Positions 22,901 to 42,544 of a stretch of 64,000 nt of DNA are shown piece by piece. The position numbers were made by a program, and so were the translations under genes. The stretch covers positions 28,227,331 to 28,291,330 of the forward strand of contig JAFMSR010000013.1 in NCBI GenBank assembly GCA_022818135.1. Direction: 5' to 3'. Positions within the stretch are counted from its first letter, which is position 1; each line of letters opens with the position of its first letter. The DNA is from Saxidomus purpurata. Taxonomy: Eukaryota; Mollusca; Bivalvia; Venerida; Veneridae. The notes under the pieces were generated by a model. That model made no database searches and had not been told where the DNA came from. It worked only from the letters and a program-made list of their open reading frames with translations.

Positions 22901-25900
22901 TGACCGACTATTCGGTTTGTGCCGAATAACTGATTTATTCTATATTTATTTTATTTATCCAATCGTGAAAGTTTATTTGCAACACGTGACCGTACAATAT
23001 ATTACCATATTGGACGCACGTGCTTACAAAAAATCCTGTATTTTTTCCATATTTGGACGGTTCAACAGTCCCATGTTAACCATAAGATAAATCCCGAAAC
23101 GCGTGAAATGATCCGAATGAATATCGGGTGAAGTAGGCGCTCTATGTACAGAGTTTGTTTAAAGACAATTGAACAGGAATGTGGGGTATTCACCACAGGG
23201 GTCCAGTCAGCCATGCGAATTCACAGCGAATTCACAGTAGATGTCAATTAACATGACTGGTCACTGGTAGACTAGCTTCTGTTTATCATATTCAGCTACT
23301 GTATAACTTCCTTACATTATGTACAGATAATGTAGGAAAGGGATGTTAGTTATACATAAATTTTAAGACCTTCATAAGATGTTATTATTCTATCTTATCG
23401 TTACCTTTTAGGTACGTAATTCCCAGTCAAATTAGATTATAAAAAATCAACACTTACAGTTATTATATCAAAATTATTTTCTTATATGACAGAAACATAA
23501 ACTTTTTTTTTTACTTTTAGATTTAATACTGAAAAATAACTGTGATTTCAAAGTTAGATTGAGTAATGTTTTAAATAATCAATTACTCTTACAACAAACC
23601 AATTATCACTAAGATTAGATGTTACACTTGATACATAAGAGAAATTTAGTTTTAGCTTATTTTACAGTTAGAAGAAGCGTTCAGTTGCACTTTTAATTTA
23701 CAAAGAAATAGTCAGAAGGGTTCTTTATACATCAAAAATGCATTCAGGCCACACCACAGGAAGGTGCTAAATTACTTGAGCATATTAACTTTCTCAGCAT
23801 AACTTTAAAATCACAGTTTACTGCATTTATCTAAAATATTTTTCATATCCTGCAATAAAAGTAAAATGTCATAATTATATAAAACAGTTTATATAAACAA
23901 CAGGAAATAAGTTATAAATCAATTATCTGTACAAATCAATAAAATTTATGGTTCTACTATTGTACTACATATCAAGTCTACTGACACGCTGCTGGACCTA
24001 ATCAGAGAGGATTAAAACTGATAAGGGGCAATAAAACGATTAACATATTTGACCACCTGCGGTTTGGGGGGGGGGTCACTTATGAAGGACATTTTAATTG
24101 TCTTTAAGCGTCTTCAAATCAGGATTATTTGTCGTTTGCTTGTAAACACAAAAACGAGGAAAAGGCAGAAATGCAATATTCAGTGAATCTGATAAAATAA
24201 AACTAAAGAAATCATCATCATGTCAATGATTATTTATTTCATAAACCTTTTAAACGTTAACACAATGAATAACATTTTATGCACAACATACTAGAGTATT
24301 TAAATGAAGACTGAAAACTTAAAGAGAAACATCAGCCGTTGGAACGATGTACAATATTCTCGTGTACCGAAGCGTGTACAAGATTTGTGAAAGACTGTGC
24401 GAGTATGCTCACGCTGTTAAGTGATCTTTTCCTGTGATCTAGACCACAAATTTGACAGTTGGACATTAAACAATGAAATTTAACATTCATTAAGTTACAT
24501 AAATAGTATAATATAGTTTGACATCTTAATTAACACATGTTGGTAAGTCTAGAAAAAAGATGACTTGAACGTCCAAGATTAAATGTTTTTATTAACACAT
24601 GGCTGTTGTTTTGTCATTGTTCATAATTTAAAAACGAAGCAGGTAGGTTTGTCAAAACGTGGTAATAAATTATCGAACAAGTGGAGGTTATTACCCCAAA
24701 ATAATCAACATCAGGATTAAACCAATTGATGGAGTTATAAAAACAGTGTGGCTACATTGATGATGATATTTCATAAATTCCATATATTCTAGTACATTCA
24801 GAAACGCAACACTTACATTTTATATTTTTGTTTGCATTTGGTTAGACCAAAAGATGCATTATATGATTTTTCCTTGTTTAGCATGGCAAGTATCAAATAC
24901 ATAAAGTCAAATCAAAGTTCACTTTTTCAAACATGAACCCTATGTTTTTCGGCAACTCAAGTGCACCCCAACATGTGGATTTCACAAGAACACAGTGATA
25001 AAAGACGATCTGAGAATTCACGTGTAAAAATGTAAAATCCGTTTTAGCTTAATTTTCTTCGTGCTTTGGCCTTTCAGCATCTTATTTAATTTTCCTATTC
25101 GCAAACATTAATTAGCTAGATATGAGAATACAAATGGAGCCATTTCTTAATGCATAATAAAATGCTTGAAACATGATTTTCAAATAACATTTGTATCATT
25201 AATTTCATGTTTATTTTATTAATTCGGTTCTGTTCTTTCTTAAAATTAAACTGTTATGTTTTCACGTTAACGGAGAATTAATTTTCAGGTATACTGCGCA
25301 AAAAAAAAAGCACCGGCTCGTATTTTTTAAAATCAAAATAGATTGTTTCCGTTAAAGGAATGGGGGTGAAGTCGTGATAATTGTTAATTGCAAAGTATTG
25401 TTTTGTCTGAAATAACATGTTGCGATGGCTTTTGCACCACTGAAAAAGAACAAACAAATGACTTAAAAGCGGCTGCATGTAGTATGTATTGACAGATATT
25501 GATCAATACATACCGCTTAAGCATCTCATATGACGGAATTAAACCATCGTCGCAGCTACAGAACATAAATGGAGACATTAACCTTTTTTAAACTATGAAA
25601 ACACTAAAGAAATACATTCGCCGAGCGAAAGGTTTTGAAAGGTTAAATATCTATACTTTACAAATATGTTAATGGTTTTAAAATATTTTGAATATAAAGT
25701 AGTCTGTTTGAGTGATTTTTAAGTACACCTGTAATTTTATATAAAATCAAGAAGAAACGCGCTATATTTTACTTGAGACGATTATCAATGAAAATAAATC
25801 TTCAGTCACACAAATAAACCGAATCAAATTAAGATTTTTAATGTAAAACAGATCTTCAAATTTGATGCATTTTAAAAAATGTTACAACTGTATTGTTTTT
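19916..25900. other. Gene-poor AT-rich DNA
   Basis: No credible coding exon, tandem repeat or tRNA-like head was recognised over about 6 kb. Open frames here are short and lack recognisable domains. Regulatory function cannot be judged from sequence alone. Confidence 0.45.
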
Positions 25901-25968
25901 TAATTGTTTATAGTCCCGACCGACCGTGGGATTTCTCCCCTGATGAACTCGCCATGGCCTCGGTATGA
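25900..25968 (-). mobile_element. SINE 3' tail fragment
   Basis: TTGTTTATAGTCCCGACCGA followed by GGGATTTCTC matches, in the same orientation, the tail of the SINE at 19340-19566. No tRNA head remains. Confidence 0.65.
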
Positions 25969-27726
25969 CTCCCATGCATACTAGTACCTTATTACATTTG
26001 AAAATCTAGGGAGTTTTTTTTAACCTGACTTTTATACCCATTCTTTTTTTTTGAAAATTTTTTTTTTTTTGGTAAAATAAATTTTGTGTAAACATACCAG
26101 TACATGCACTTAGCAACTTTTCTAACACTTCCACTAGCTTTTTCGCTACAACTGTTTTAGTTAAATTCTACATATTATGCATGTGTAGTATGCATGAAGG
26201 GAGAAGTTCCATTTTATCCTGTGCATAGATTTTATTCAATGTGCATAATGTCAATTTGTTTTAAGCAACTGTCTCCTTTTACTGAATCCGCACCAAATAA
26301 GGTATCACCAGATGGTCGTGCATGAAGTTTGCCAACAAAGTGAAAATAATAAAATACCCTCTTTCTTTTTATTGCAAAAATTAATGACAGTGAAATTACT
26401 GTATTCAAAATTCTAGTTTTAATAATGTGATTCTTTTCGCGTTGTTACAATTTTTTATTATTGGCAAAATTTGCGAATTTGAAAAATAGGCATTGCCTAA
26501 TAATTTATAAGATCTTAAACTTGCAGATTTTTGTTGTTGTTAACTTTGTATGAAACAATGTCTTATATGTTACTCTAATCACCTAATTAAAGCAAATTTA
26601 AGGTGTTGCACCTACTGATAGCGTTAGAAAAGTTGTTAAGTGTATATAGCCAAAAAGATATGTGTGCTCGCTTGCAGACACGCGTTTCAGACACGCGTTT
26701 CAACCGTACATTAGTGATTGAACCACTTTGACTCGTGGTTTCTTATTTTGATGTTATATAGCAGTAGAAAAGAGCCTTTTTTTAGAAAAATCGCGCAGTC
26801 AAAAAGTGGAGGAAAAAGTTATGTTTAAAAAGACGGCCAAGTAATTAATCTATTGACCAATGTAAAGAATACTTGTTGACGTCTTGAAAGGCTAACTTAA
26901 CAAAAAGTGAAATACAGAAAGTTTTTAAAACGAGTGTAAAAAATTAAAAACGAAAAAAAAAAAATGTTACTGTTACTTTCTAAATTTCATAGAATTAACA
27001 AGTGCATTGACATTTTTACGAGGTGATGAACATTGCCCCAGGCTCCACTTTGATAACATATATTGACCGAGATGTCACTGCAAAACAATCCTAAGTCCTT
27101 CCTAACTTCATATGAATTAGACCCGTATTGAACCACACTCTCGGGGTGTTAATGTAATCCGTGTTTATTGCATTGTATTGATATGCTGGACTCTAAAGCT
27201 TTTTTATGACTTAAAAACTAATGTATTAAGTTTTGACATGTTACATTTTGAAACTTTTTATGAAAAAATAAATGATCATTATTTACAAATCAAGCAAATT
27301 ATATTTGAATAGCTAAACTATACATAATAAAAACAATTTCAGAGGTCATGGTTTCCTGGGCTAATGCTATATTACTTTTTGTCTCTATTTATAAAAAAAA
27401 AAACGTGCCATTTTAAACAACAATAAATGAAAGATATTGTTTAACTTGTTCTGTCAGGAAATGGGATTTATCAATATTAGAGAAAAGGAAATTTCGTTAA
27501 ATATGTATTTTGTTGTTTCCTTTTATTGATGCAAACATAAGATAATATTTGCTCTAGCTTAAACAATTCTGCAGTTACAAATGACTGAAATGATGTGAAA
27601 CCTGTCACCATTCACACCTGCGGGATATTCTGAGGATTTCTGTTCATTACTGAATGTATACGAGCTCTGATGTCGATTTTCATTCCCCCGCCTTGGTGGA
27701 GGGGATATGGTAATGAGCTCGTCCGT
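25969..27726. other. AT-rich DNA, no feature seen
   Basis: It holds homopolymer runs near 26045-26070 and a short direct duplication, CAGACACGCGTTTC, near 26675-26703. Nothing coding was recognised. Confidence 0.4.
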
Positions 27727-28325
27727 CACACTTTTGTCCGGAGCATAACTATACAAGTATTTGAGAGAATTTACTTAAACTTTACACACAGACAGAGGGC
27801 ATTTAGAGGAAGTGCAGTGTAACTTAACTCTAGCTTGTCCTATATTTGAACTATCTCCCTTTATTGAATTTTCTTGTTTGCGCCATAACTCCTTAAGTAC
27901 TTAACCAAATTTATTCAAATTACATTACACTTACAGAGGCCATTAAGACGCAGTGCAATTTTTAAAACCCATTACCGTATCGTTCTGTTTTGTAGTTATC
28001 TTCCCTAATAGATTTTTTCATGTAACACTTTTGTCCGGAATATTACTCCGAAAGTATTCAAGACAATTTATTTAAACTTCACACACACACACAGAGTACA
28101 TTGAGAGGAATTGCAGTGAACAAGGACCTTAACTTTAGCTTGTCCCATTTTTTGAATTATCTCCTTTTATTACTTTTTCTTGTCAGGGCCATAACTCCTC
28201 AAGTACTGAACTGAATTGATTCAAATAGAATACAGTCATAGAGGACATTAAGTTGCAGTACAGAGTCTAAGAACTAGAACTCAAACTTACCCTCTGTCGT
28301 GAAGATGCCTGCGTGATTTGATTAC
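27727..28325 (+). repeat. Two-unit tandem repeat, period about 299 bp
   Basis: CACTTTTGTCCGGA occurs at 27727 and 28026, followed in both units by AAACTTYACACACA, GCAGTG, CTTTAGCTTGTCC-like, CCATAACTCCT and ACAGAGGMCATTAAG-like blocks. It is typical of non-coding interspersed repeats; no frame is conserved. Confidence 0.7.
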
Positions 28326-30112
28326 TACGCATCTACACTCCCCACAGTGATATACTAACCGGTATATAAATCAAAGTCAACTCTAGTTCCTTATTAACAC
28401 AGAGAAAGTGCTGGTGCGTTATAATGACTAATATTTTGATAAATTATCCATATCCATTCCTCTCACCTCAAAATTCTTGGTCATAGAAAGAGCACTCGGC
28501 GGGGGGATGGCCATGTCTAACATGGCTCTTGTTCATATGAAATCTCTGATGGGTCTTATTCTGCCATATGTATTGTATGGATAGACAGTTGTATCTCACT
28601 CAAATTGAAGTGTTATCATACACAATCACAACTAGAGATCAGACCAGACCCTAAAATACAAGTTCAGACTTTTGATCATATATTTATGCTTCTTTTTCAA
28701 AAATGCCTCGTGATATTTTTACGCACAGAAATAATGTTTTGAATAGCCTTTCAAATAAGTTAACTGCAAGTAAAACCATTGAATCAAAGTTCAAAAGCAT
28801 TAAATTACATGAAGATAGAAATTATTAAATACATACCACTTTTGTATGCATTGTAGCAATAGACCATCACCTCACTCTAAAGGCGAGTTGAAATGTATGC
28901 GTCGCAATAGACTGAAACGGTATAATAGACGAATGTAATATATTAAAATTTATTTAAAATGCATTCAAATTTTTTGAAAGGCAAGTGAAATAACCAACAT
29001 AATTAGATTAAATTAAAATCTTCAAAATATGAAATGTGAAAATTAATACAATGTACTATTTTGGGATATAACTATTAAATTTTTGACGGATTCATGGCTT
29101 TACCATGAAGATAGGCAAAATATAAATATACTATGAAATTAATTGGATTTACCTTGTAAAGTGTTCAAACACAATAAACATGTTTCTTTTACAAAGCCTG
29201 GTTGCCAGAAGCTGCAACACATCAGAATTTGTTTCAATTAATTCAATGTAAAATTCACAATTGTCTACCATTCCCCTATTCTGGTTTCCATGTGCCATAT
29301 TTTAATAACACTCACTCCCGTTGTTATTGTTTTGATTTTTCTGTCAGCAGAGCTATCTCGGAACTCTGTGGTGATGTAATTCCGGTCGTGTGTACTTATC
29401 GTCATTTAATTGATCATCTATGCGTGTCTATATCTGCTAACTGTATCACATCGATGTATAAAAATACAGGAGAAACGGTCAAAACGCACTGCTGCATATA
29501 AAACGAATATTCTTTGCCAGTGCTTACTTTGATATTTTGACTGATGTGGCTTTCTATATAACTTTTATTGTCCTAGGTCTGATTTTCTTATTATTTAGTT
29601 CTGTGATTTTGGCTATTTTTAACTCATAAGTAGAGTTAGGATCAGCATTTATATAAAGACATGACATATGTCTAATATGAGAGTCAGATCGATTATTTTC
29701 TATAACCGTTGAACAACATTCACGTATAATTCTTCATACTTGTATAGGTAAATTAGCGTTCATGTGTCTATATTATGGGGAAACCATCTAATTTCATTGA
29801 AACAAACACTCACCCTATATCTTTCGTAGTCTCCACTCTCCAATTTAAAACATATTTTCGATATAACCCTGCTACCGGAAGTTAAAATAGAGCGCGTGCA
29901 AACTTTATTTTACGTCATATGGCACGCAGTTTATGTTGTAAAACCAGGCTGAAGCAAGAGCTAAAAATAAAATAAAACATGAAAGTCGTTTTATTCGGTT
30001 TCCTATACTCAGGAACATGCGAGTTTTCCTTTACTTGTATGTCTACATACTTCAATTAATAAAATAAATTCTTTTGAATTACTTCAAGGTTAAATTCTAC
30101 GATGACTGGAAC
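28326..30112. other. Intergenic DNA upstream of the Star-like cluster
   Basis: A 99-codon open frame at 29202-29501 (+) has no recognisable domain and is probably chance. No other feature was seen. Confidence 0.4.
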
Positions 30113-30136
30113 TATACATTGTATATACAATGTATA
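30113..30136. repeat. Perfect 24-bp AT palindrome at a duplication border
   Basis: The half-site TATACATTGTAT is followed directly by its exact reverse complement. Sequence shared between copies A and B begins at its right edge (AGAGATAATTCG, seen again at 36223), so it marks the left border of the duplicated unit. Confidence 0.75.
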
Positions 30137-31246
30137 AGAGATAATTCGTTTTCGTATAAACTGATTAAGATTAGCGCGCATTTTCTCTCTCCAAATTAAA
30201 TTATACTGTACGCAATTGTTGATATTGATTTTCATAAAAGCAGACATTTTTGTAGGTAAGATTTCAACTTTAAAGACATCTTTTTAGAAACCGACAAAAT
30301 CGATCGCTCCTTCCACATACCATTCCATATAGACGCTACGATCAATCAGTAACAAATTAAACACTCATAGACAAGCTTTAAGAGATGGTGAATCTTTATA
30401 TCATTACATATCGGATTTAAATGGAATCTACTATCAACCAAAGGAGTCGCTAACATTGTCTACCCGTTTGTTAACGTTACATGTGTATAATGAATACAAG
30501 GGAAAGAACTGCCACGCTCATACGGATTAATATCACATCGTTTGATCTATTGTTACTTAAAAAAAACAACGTTATACAACGCTCAAATATGCCCCAATTT
30601 GCTTATTAGACAATATCTACTCCAAGTGTAACCACAATACACAGGTTTCTTTTATTTCTCACAAATCATGCGTTTTTCCGTTGGTTTTAAACGATGTTGT
30701 AAAACCAAAGCAATCGGGGTTTTGTGAAAGCATTTGCTGTATATTGTGTATTATGGCTCAAATTAGGATAGACTAAATATACATTTTATGAAAGTTTAAT
30801 GTCTAATGGACATAGTCAGATATGTTAGGGCGCTGTATATCGATTCCTTTGCAAGTAATAATATATATGAAACGATTTCATAGTAAGCCCTATGCTAGTT
30901 ACAGTTCTTTTTCTTGTAATCATTATATCAAAGTCTTTCAAATAGTGAAAGACCTTGATTATATACATGTAACGTTAACAAACGGGTAGAAAATGTTTCA
31001 GACCCATTTGTGTAAATTCATTGAATAATGGAAAGATTTATATTATTAATTTATGTTAGTATGGTTCCGAAGAAAGCATCATATCTTATCTAGGGGATTA
31101 ATATTAAAATCTTTCCACGCAGGCATGTCTAACTTTTCATGCAGTGACGATTCTAAAAGCTATACGCACGAGGACAGAAATTGATACTAAAGGATTCTAC
31201 CACGACAGTGTCAATCAACTGTACGGAACTTTACGAGAAAATTGAA

Positions 31247-35749
<4,503 letters not shown>

Positions 35750-37377
35750 AAAAAACTAACATGTCGGGTAGCCATTGTTTTGATTTATGAATATGTATAC
35801 GGATACTTTGCAAGTAGCTATCGCATGTACATTGTTTATATATGATACTGTTTGTATTAAAATGGACTTAGTAACACTCGTGTACTTAACAGTACTGTCT
35901 GTTGTATGAGAGAAATCTAGACCATATTTGCAAGTTGTTGTGGTTGTTTGTGAAAATTAGGTTCGAAGCTGCTCATAACTAGAATTATTTCTTTTCCACG
36001 TCAGTACTATTGGACCAAGTATACATAAATGTGTCTCTTCTAGTATTGCTAGAAATAGTCCAGTGATAAACATGCAATAACAAACGTTAAGAGAGAACCG
36101 AATTTTGTAAACTTGCTACTGCTGAGATATTTTTTTGTTTTATCTTGAGTAGGAACTGTTTCATACGTTTATAGCAATAAACTGTTGACTGAAACATATC
36201 CGTTTATGGCTTATGCATTGTAGAGATAATTCGTTTTCGTATACTGTAAACTGATTAAGATTAGCGCGCATTTTCTCTCTCCAAATAAATAATACTGTAC
36301 GCAATTGTTGATATTAATTTTCATAAAAGCAGACTTTTTTGTAGGTAAGATTTCAACTTTAAAGACATCTTTTTAGAAACCGACAAAATCGATCGCTCCT
36401 TCCACATGTATACCATTCCATATAGACGCTACATCAATCTGTAACAAATTAAACACTCATAGACAAGCTTTAAGAGATGGTGAATCTTTATATCATTACA
36501 TATCGGATTTAAATGGAATCAACCAAAGGGGTCGCTAACATTGTCTACCCGTTTGTTAACGTTACATGTATATAATGAATACAAGGGAAAGAACTACCAC
36601 GCTCATACGGATTAATATCACATCGTTTGATTTATTGTTACTTGAAAAAGAACCGTTATACAACGCTCAAATATGCCCCAATTTGCTCATTAGACAATAA
36701 ACGTTTCAAACATGAATACTTTATCTACTCCAAGTTTAGCCACAATACACAGGTTTCTTTTATTTCTCATAAATCATGCGTTTTCAGTTGGTTTTAAACG
36801 ATGTTGTAAAACCAAAACAATCGGGGTTTTGTGAAAGCATTTGCTGTATATTGTGTATTATGGCTCAAGTTAGGGTAAACTAAATATACATTTTCTGAAA
36901 GTTTAATGTCTAATGGACAAAGTCAGGTATGTTAGGGCGTTGTATATCGATTCCGTTGCAAGTAATAATATGCTAGTTACAGTTCTTTCCCTTGTATTCA
37001 TTATATCAAAGTCTTTTAAATAGTGAAAGACCTTGATTATTTAAATGTAATGTTAACAAACGGATAGACAATGTTTCAGACCCCTTTGTGTAAGTTCATT
37101 GAATAATGGAAAGATTTATATTATTAATTTATGTTAGTACGATGACGAAGAAAGCACCATATCTTATCTAGGGGATTAACATTAAAATCTTTCCACACAC
37201 GCATGTCTAACTTTTCATGCAATAGTTGAAAACTTTTGTGTACGCATATAAGTTCGTACGTCGCTGTCACTTGATCATGAATGAAATGAGCAGGTTATTG
37301 AGGTCACATGACTAAAGGCTATGCCAAAGTTAACCGTGTGGTACATTTTGTGTTGTGTTTTAGGCACGTGTCGGAAT

Positions 37378-37383
37378 TATAAA
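37378..37383 (+). promoter_or_regulatory. TATA-like box of copy B
   Basis: TATAAA in GGAATTATAAATCAGTGACG lies 107 bp before the start codon. Copy C has TATATA at the corresponding place, 53371-53376. Position and conservation support a core promoter role, but no transcription start is known. Copy A lacks this segment. Confidence 0.45.
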
Positions 37384-37489
37384 TCAGTGACGATTCAAAA
37401 AGGTATACGCACGAGGACAGAAATTGATACTAAAGGATTATACCACGACAGTGTCAATCAAGTGTACGGAACGTTACGAGAAAATTGAA

Positions 37490-40400
37490 ATGGATTTTAG
37501 GAAAGTCAAAAATGTTCTTGTGTGTTGTGCTTTAATTGGAATACTGTCTTTCATGTACTTCACGCCATTAAGAAACGTGGAAGACAATAAACAATATGCA
37601 CCGCTGAAAAGGAAAGAGGTTGTGACAAATTATAAAAGTAATACAAAGATTAAAAAGATAGAAAAAAGTGATTGTGAAATTGTGACAAATAAAGTGAATA
37701 CTGCTAAAGTAAATACCGAGGATCCAGAGCTTATCCAACTGATCAGAGACTGTTACATTGAGGCCCCATCAAGTCTAGCGTACAACCTGGCTCGCCCTGA
37801 AGTCAAGGATCCATCAGCAGGACAGGCGGCGTTTGTTGATACAACTCTAAAGCAAATGGTAACTTTTAATGCAATAATTGTCCGGGCCCATTTTAACTAA
37901 AAAACAAAACTTAAAAACAACTTACTTCCTGGAACCAGTAGTCTTGAATTTGAACGCCAAGTTCAATAGTACATGTACAAGTATTATCATTATTTACAGG
38001 CGGGTATCTGTTTTTGTGATATATGAATATGTAAAACAGTTTCATTTTATTTATTCAAAAGCACAGACAAATATTGTAGTTTATTAGTTTATACAGCCGT
38101 ATTTACAATAAACAATTATATGATACGTTTTTATCAACTAGCAAACAAAATAGAAAAGCAGATATTGCAGAATAAACACAGTACAGATAGCGTTTAGAAA
38201 TTATCAAAGCAGACGAGCAAGTTTTCATTCGATTATCTTCAAAAGGATAATAACCTTAAGTTAAATTGCTCAAAAGTAAACTTAATAAATCACTTTTCAT
38301 TTAAAAAAAAAACACCTTGTGTGGTATACATTAATCTCAGTTAAATTATTTGTTCGATTCCTTAGGTTCACACACTTAGGTTCAAATACTGGTTTGGAAA
38401 CAAAGCTTTAAGCAGAATTGGCGAGAAAGAGACGGAAAGAAAAAAATGTTTGCGAAAACAAACTTCTTATAACACAAATGAAACTTAGAAAATTCCCAGG
38501 CAACACATATATTGCATACAGATTCGGTGTCAGTAGTAGCACTATTTCTAGTGTAATCATAACTTGAGATCAATTTTTATATTAAATAAATGACACAGCC
38601 TCGTCTAAAGTGGGTATAAAAGAGAATTTGCCAGCTTGTTTCAAATCATTTTGAAATGTCCGAATATTAATCGATTACTTTGAGATGTTTGTTCAGAGTT
38701 GGAGCAGTTTTGTAGAGCATAGGAAAACTGAATTCTTCTTACAAGAATCATGCTACATTAAAATGTCTTGTTGACATTTCTCCAACAGGCGCTGTGACAT
38801 TTTTGTCAAATATATATGAGGTGAGCAAATCAGACAAAGCTATCGTTATTGTCTTGGGATCTTCAGCTTTTGTTTTATTTGATTGATATTAAAAAGGCCT
38901 TTCTTAAAGTGTGTAGATTTAGACACTTTCTAAACATTATCAAAAATATATAAACCAGTAAAAATTTTGAAAATAAATCAGCTAAACTCGAGTGTTTCCT
39001 TAAAAGCAGCATTAGGAATGGTTTTCGTACGAAGAGTAAAACGGTGATTGTCGAAGGCCTGAAATCATACTCAAAATACTTTTGATAAAGTCCCCTATTT
39101 TAGACGCTAATCAGATGTCCATCTTCACATCAGGTTATCGCGTGTACATCTCTATTTGTAAATGATCGTGACGTGCTCAGAAAGAAATTGCAAAACAACG
39201 AATTGCACGTGAACGCATTCATGTTGAACGTGACATTAAGCGGATAAGGAAATTCAAAATAATTGGGACAGTTATTCCTCTCAGTCCTCAGATAAAAGGA
39301 CTTTTAGTAAATTAACAAGAGCCTATATTTTATGATCTGCGTAACATTTGTACAGTTCTCTTGTCTTTTTTATTAAGCAGTTTCTTTAAAAAACATTAAA
39401 ATGGCGATGTCGTGTGGCGGGCGGGCGTCAAACATTGGTTTGAGCTCAATAACTTTAGTTAGTTTAGTTAGGAGTGACCAACTGCAATGAAACTTGGTGT
39501 GTAGGTAGCTTGCGTAGAGACGAGGCTTGGGATTGCATTCGGGGGTCACTAGGGTCAAAGTCAAGGTCACTGTTACTAAAAATAGAAAAATGGTTTCCGA
39601 TTCATAACTCAAGTTAGGAGTGACCAATTGCAATGAAACTCTGTGTGTAGGTAGCTTGCGTAGAGAGAAAGCTTCTGATTGCATTCAGGCGTCACTAGGG
39701 TCAAGGTCAAGGGCACTGTTACTGAAAATAGAAAAATGGTTTCCGCTCAATAACTTGAGTAAGGAGTGACCAATTGTGACCAAATGAAACTTGTTGTGAA
39801 GGTAGCTTGCATGCATAGAAAGCTTTGGGTCACTAGGGTCAAGGTCCCTAGGGGCATGGTCACTGTTACTAAAATAGATGTTTTTTAGTTTATAAATTAT
39901 TTAATTCAAACACATTTTTTGGGGGGTCAAGGTCACTAGGGTCAAGGTCACTGTTAATAAAAATAGATTTTATGCCCCCGAAGGGTGGCATATTAAAATC
40001 GCACCGTCCGTCTGTCCGTCCGTCTGTGTGTCATGCCTTACGTTTCTTCGTGTCCGGGCTGTAATTCTGTCATGCACTGAAAGCTTTTAAAATAACTTGG
40101 CACAAATGTCTAGCACATCAAGACGGTGTGTCGCGTGCAAGACCCATGTCCCTACCTCAAAGGTCAAGGTCACACTTAGAGTTTGAATGTAATGGAATCC
40201 CCTATATATGCACACATTTGTGTCCGGACTGTAACTGTGTCATTCATGGAGGATTTTAAAATGACTTGGCACAAATGTCAAGCACATCAAGACAACATGT
40301 GGTGTGCAAGACCCACGTCCCTATTCAAAGGTCAAGGTCACACTTAGAGTTTAAATGAAATGGAATCCCCTGTATATGCACACATTCGTGTTCGGACTGT

Positions 40401-42379
40401 AACTGTGTCATTCATTGGAAGATTTTAAAATGACTTGGCACAAATGTCTAGTACATCAATACAACGTGTCGCGAGCAAGACACACGTCCCTATCTCAAAG
40501 GTCAAGTTCACACTTAGAGTTTGAAGGTAATGGGATCCTGTATATATGCACACATTCGTGTCCGGACTGTAACTTTGTCATGCATTGAAGGATTTTCAAA
40601 TTACTTGGCACAAATGTCAAGCACATCAAGACAATGTGTCGCGTGCATGACCCACGTCCCTATCTTAAAGGTCAAGGTCACACTTAGAGTTTGAAGGTAA
40701 TGGAATCCTGTATATATGCACACATTCGAGTCTGGACTATCACTTTGTCATGCATTGATTGATTTTAAAATAACTTGGCACAAATGTTCAGCACATCAAG
40801 CCGATGTGTCGCTTGCAAGACCCACGTCCCTACCTCAAAGGTCAAGGTCAAACTTAGGAGTTTATAGGTCATGGAATCCTGTATATATGCACACATTCGT
40901 GTCCGGACTGTAACTTTTTCATGCATTGACTCATTTTAAAATAACTTGGCACAAATGTTCAGCACATTAAGACAATGTGTTGTGTGCAAAAGCCGTGTCC
41001 CTACCTGAAAGGCCATGGTCACACTTAGTGTTTAAAAGTAATGGAATACTGTATGCATGGTAACTCTGTCATGCATTGAAGGATTTTAAAATAACTTGGC
41101 ACAATTACTGAGCACATAGAGAGGACACAGGCTGTGAGACACCTCTTTTGAGGGCATTCGTCACTTGTGAGGAAAGCTCTTGTTTATTTTAGTTAAAATT
41201 GTTTTTAGCAAAAAAAACAAAACAGGTCAAGGTCACTGATACTAGAAATACATTTTAGAAATTTTATTATTTTCAATTTTTTAAACCTGCTTTGGCGGCA
41301 TTGTCGCGTCTTCTTGTTTTACATATTTCCACGTAGAAAGCATGCACTTGCTTCTGTAAATAGGGTGCATATGAAACATGAACTATCTTCAAAAAAGATG
41401 GTCGGCGCAATTTTGTGTATATGAAAGCGATTGGTAGCTATATTTTATAGTTAAAACTTCTGTCATTAAGTTAATGTTCATGCAGCCAAAATAAATGTGC
41501 ACCTTGATCGGGACGTGAACTTAGGGTCCTTTTCGTACATAGAGAACGTAATATAGTTCTTGTTCTTTTTATAATGATTCATTCACTATAACAGCTTTTA
41601 CAAAATATAAATTGTATAACATGAACATTGAACATTATCTGTTATCTATAGATTTAATCACAACACATTTCTACAGTTCAGGCGGCAAACTTTAACTAAA
41701 CAGTGAAAACTTTATCTGACGCTACCATTGTTTATTGTGGTAGTATAAAATGTACTATCAATGTTTGTCCTACCTTTCTGGAAATGGTTATCACGTGTTA
41801 CACATAACTGATAATCATGACGGGTTTATTGATCTCTCAAATGAGGAAATTTGTAAAACTGTTTTGACTATCTTAGTACACAAATTGAAAATAAACCCTT
41901 TTTGTTAGGTTTTCATTTTTACCCGATAGTATAAGAAATAACGCAGTACAGAAAATCGCTTATATGTTCTCAAAGCATCTACTGTTCTTTTTGCTGCATT
42001 TTTAAACATTATTCAACATAGCTTTGTCTAAATTGGGCAAACTATATTTAGGTTTATCTAATTTTCGCTATTTTGTTAACAGGAAGGTGGCTTTTTCGTC
42101 GACTGCGGCGCCAATTCCGGAGAAGAATTATCAAATTCGTTGTTTCTTGAAAGATATCGCAACTGGACTGGTATTCTGATAGAAGCCAATCCATCTGTTT
42201 ACAAGGAATTGAAGGCCAAGCACAGAAAGGTTTTCACTCTGAACGCATGTCTCAATTCTGAGCCTTATCCGTCCGCGGTAATTATTTTATTTAATTTACT
42301 TTGGTTTTAGTTTGGTACGAAGAAATTATTGAATAGCTTTCGAAACTTTCATTCCATAAGTGTTCACGCTCGAGAGATC

Positions 42380-42441
<62 letters not shown>

Positions 42442-42455
42442 CAGAAACAGAGACA

Positions 42456-42544
<89 letters not shown>

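Noticed and set aside
29202..29501. 99-codon gene
   Set aside because: No domain, no splice context and no paralogue in the window; chance frame.
31181..31246. N-terminal extension of Star-like copy A from an upstream TTG
   Set aside because: There is no upstream ATG, the corresponding stretch carries an indel in copy C, and the signal anchor follows the ATG at 31247 in all copies.
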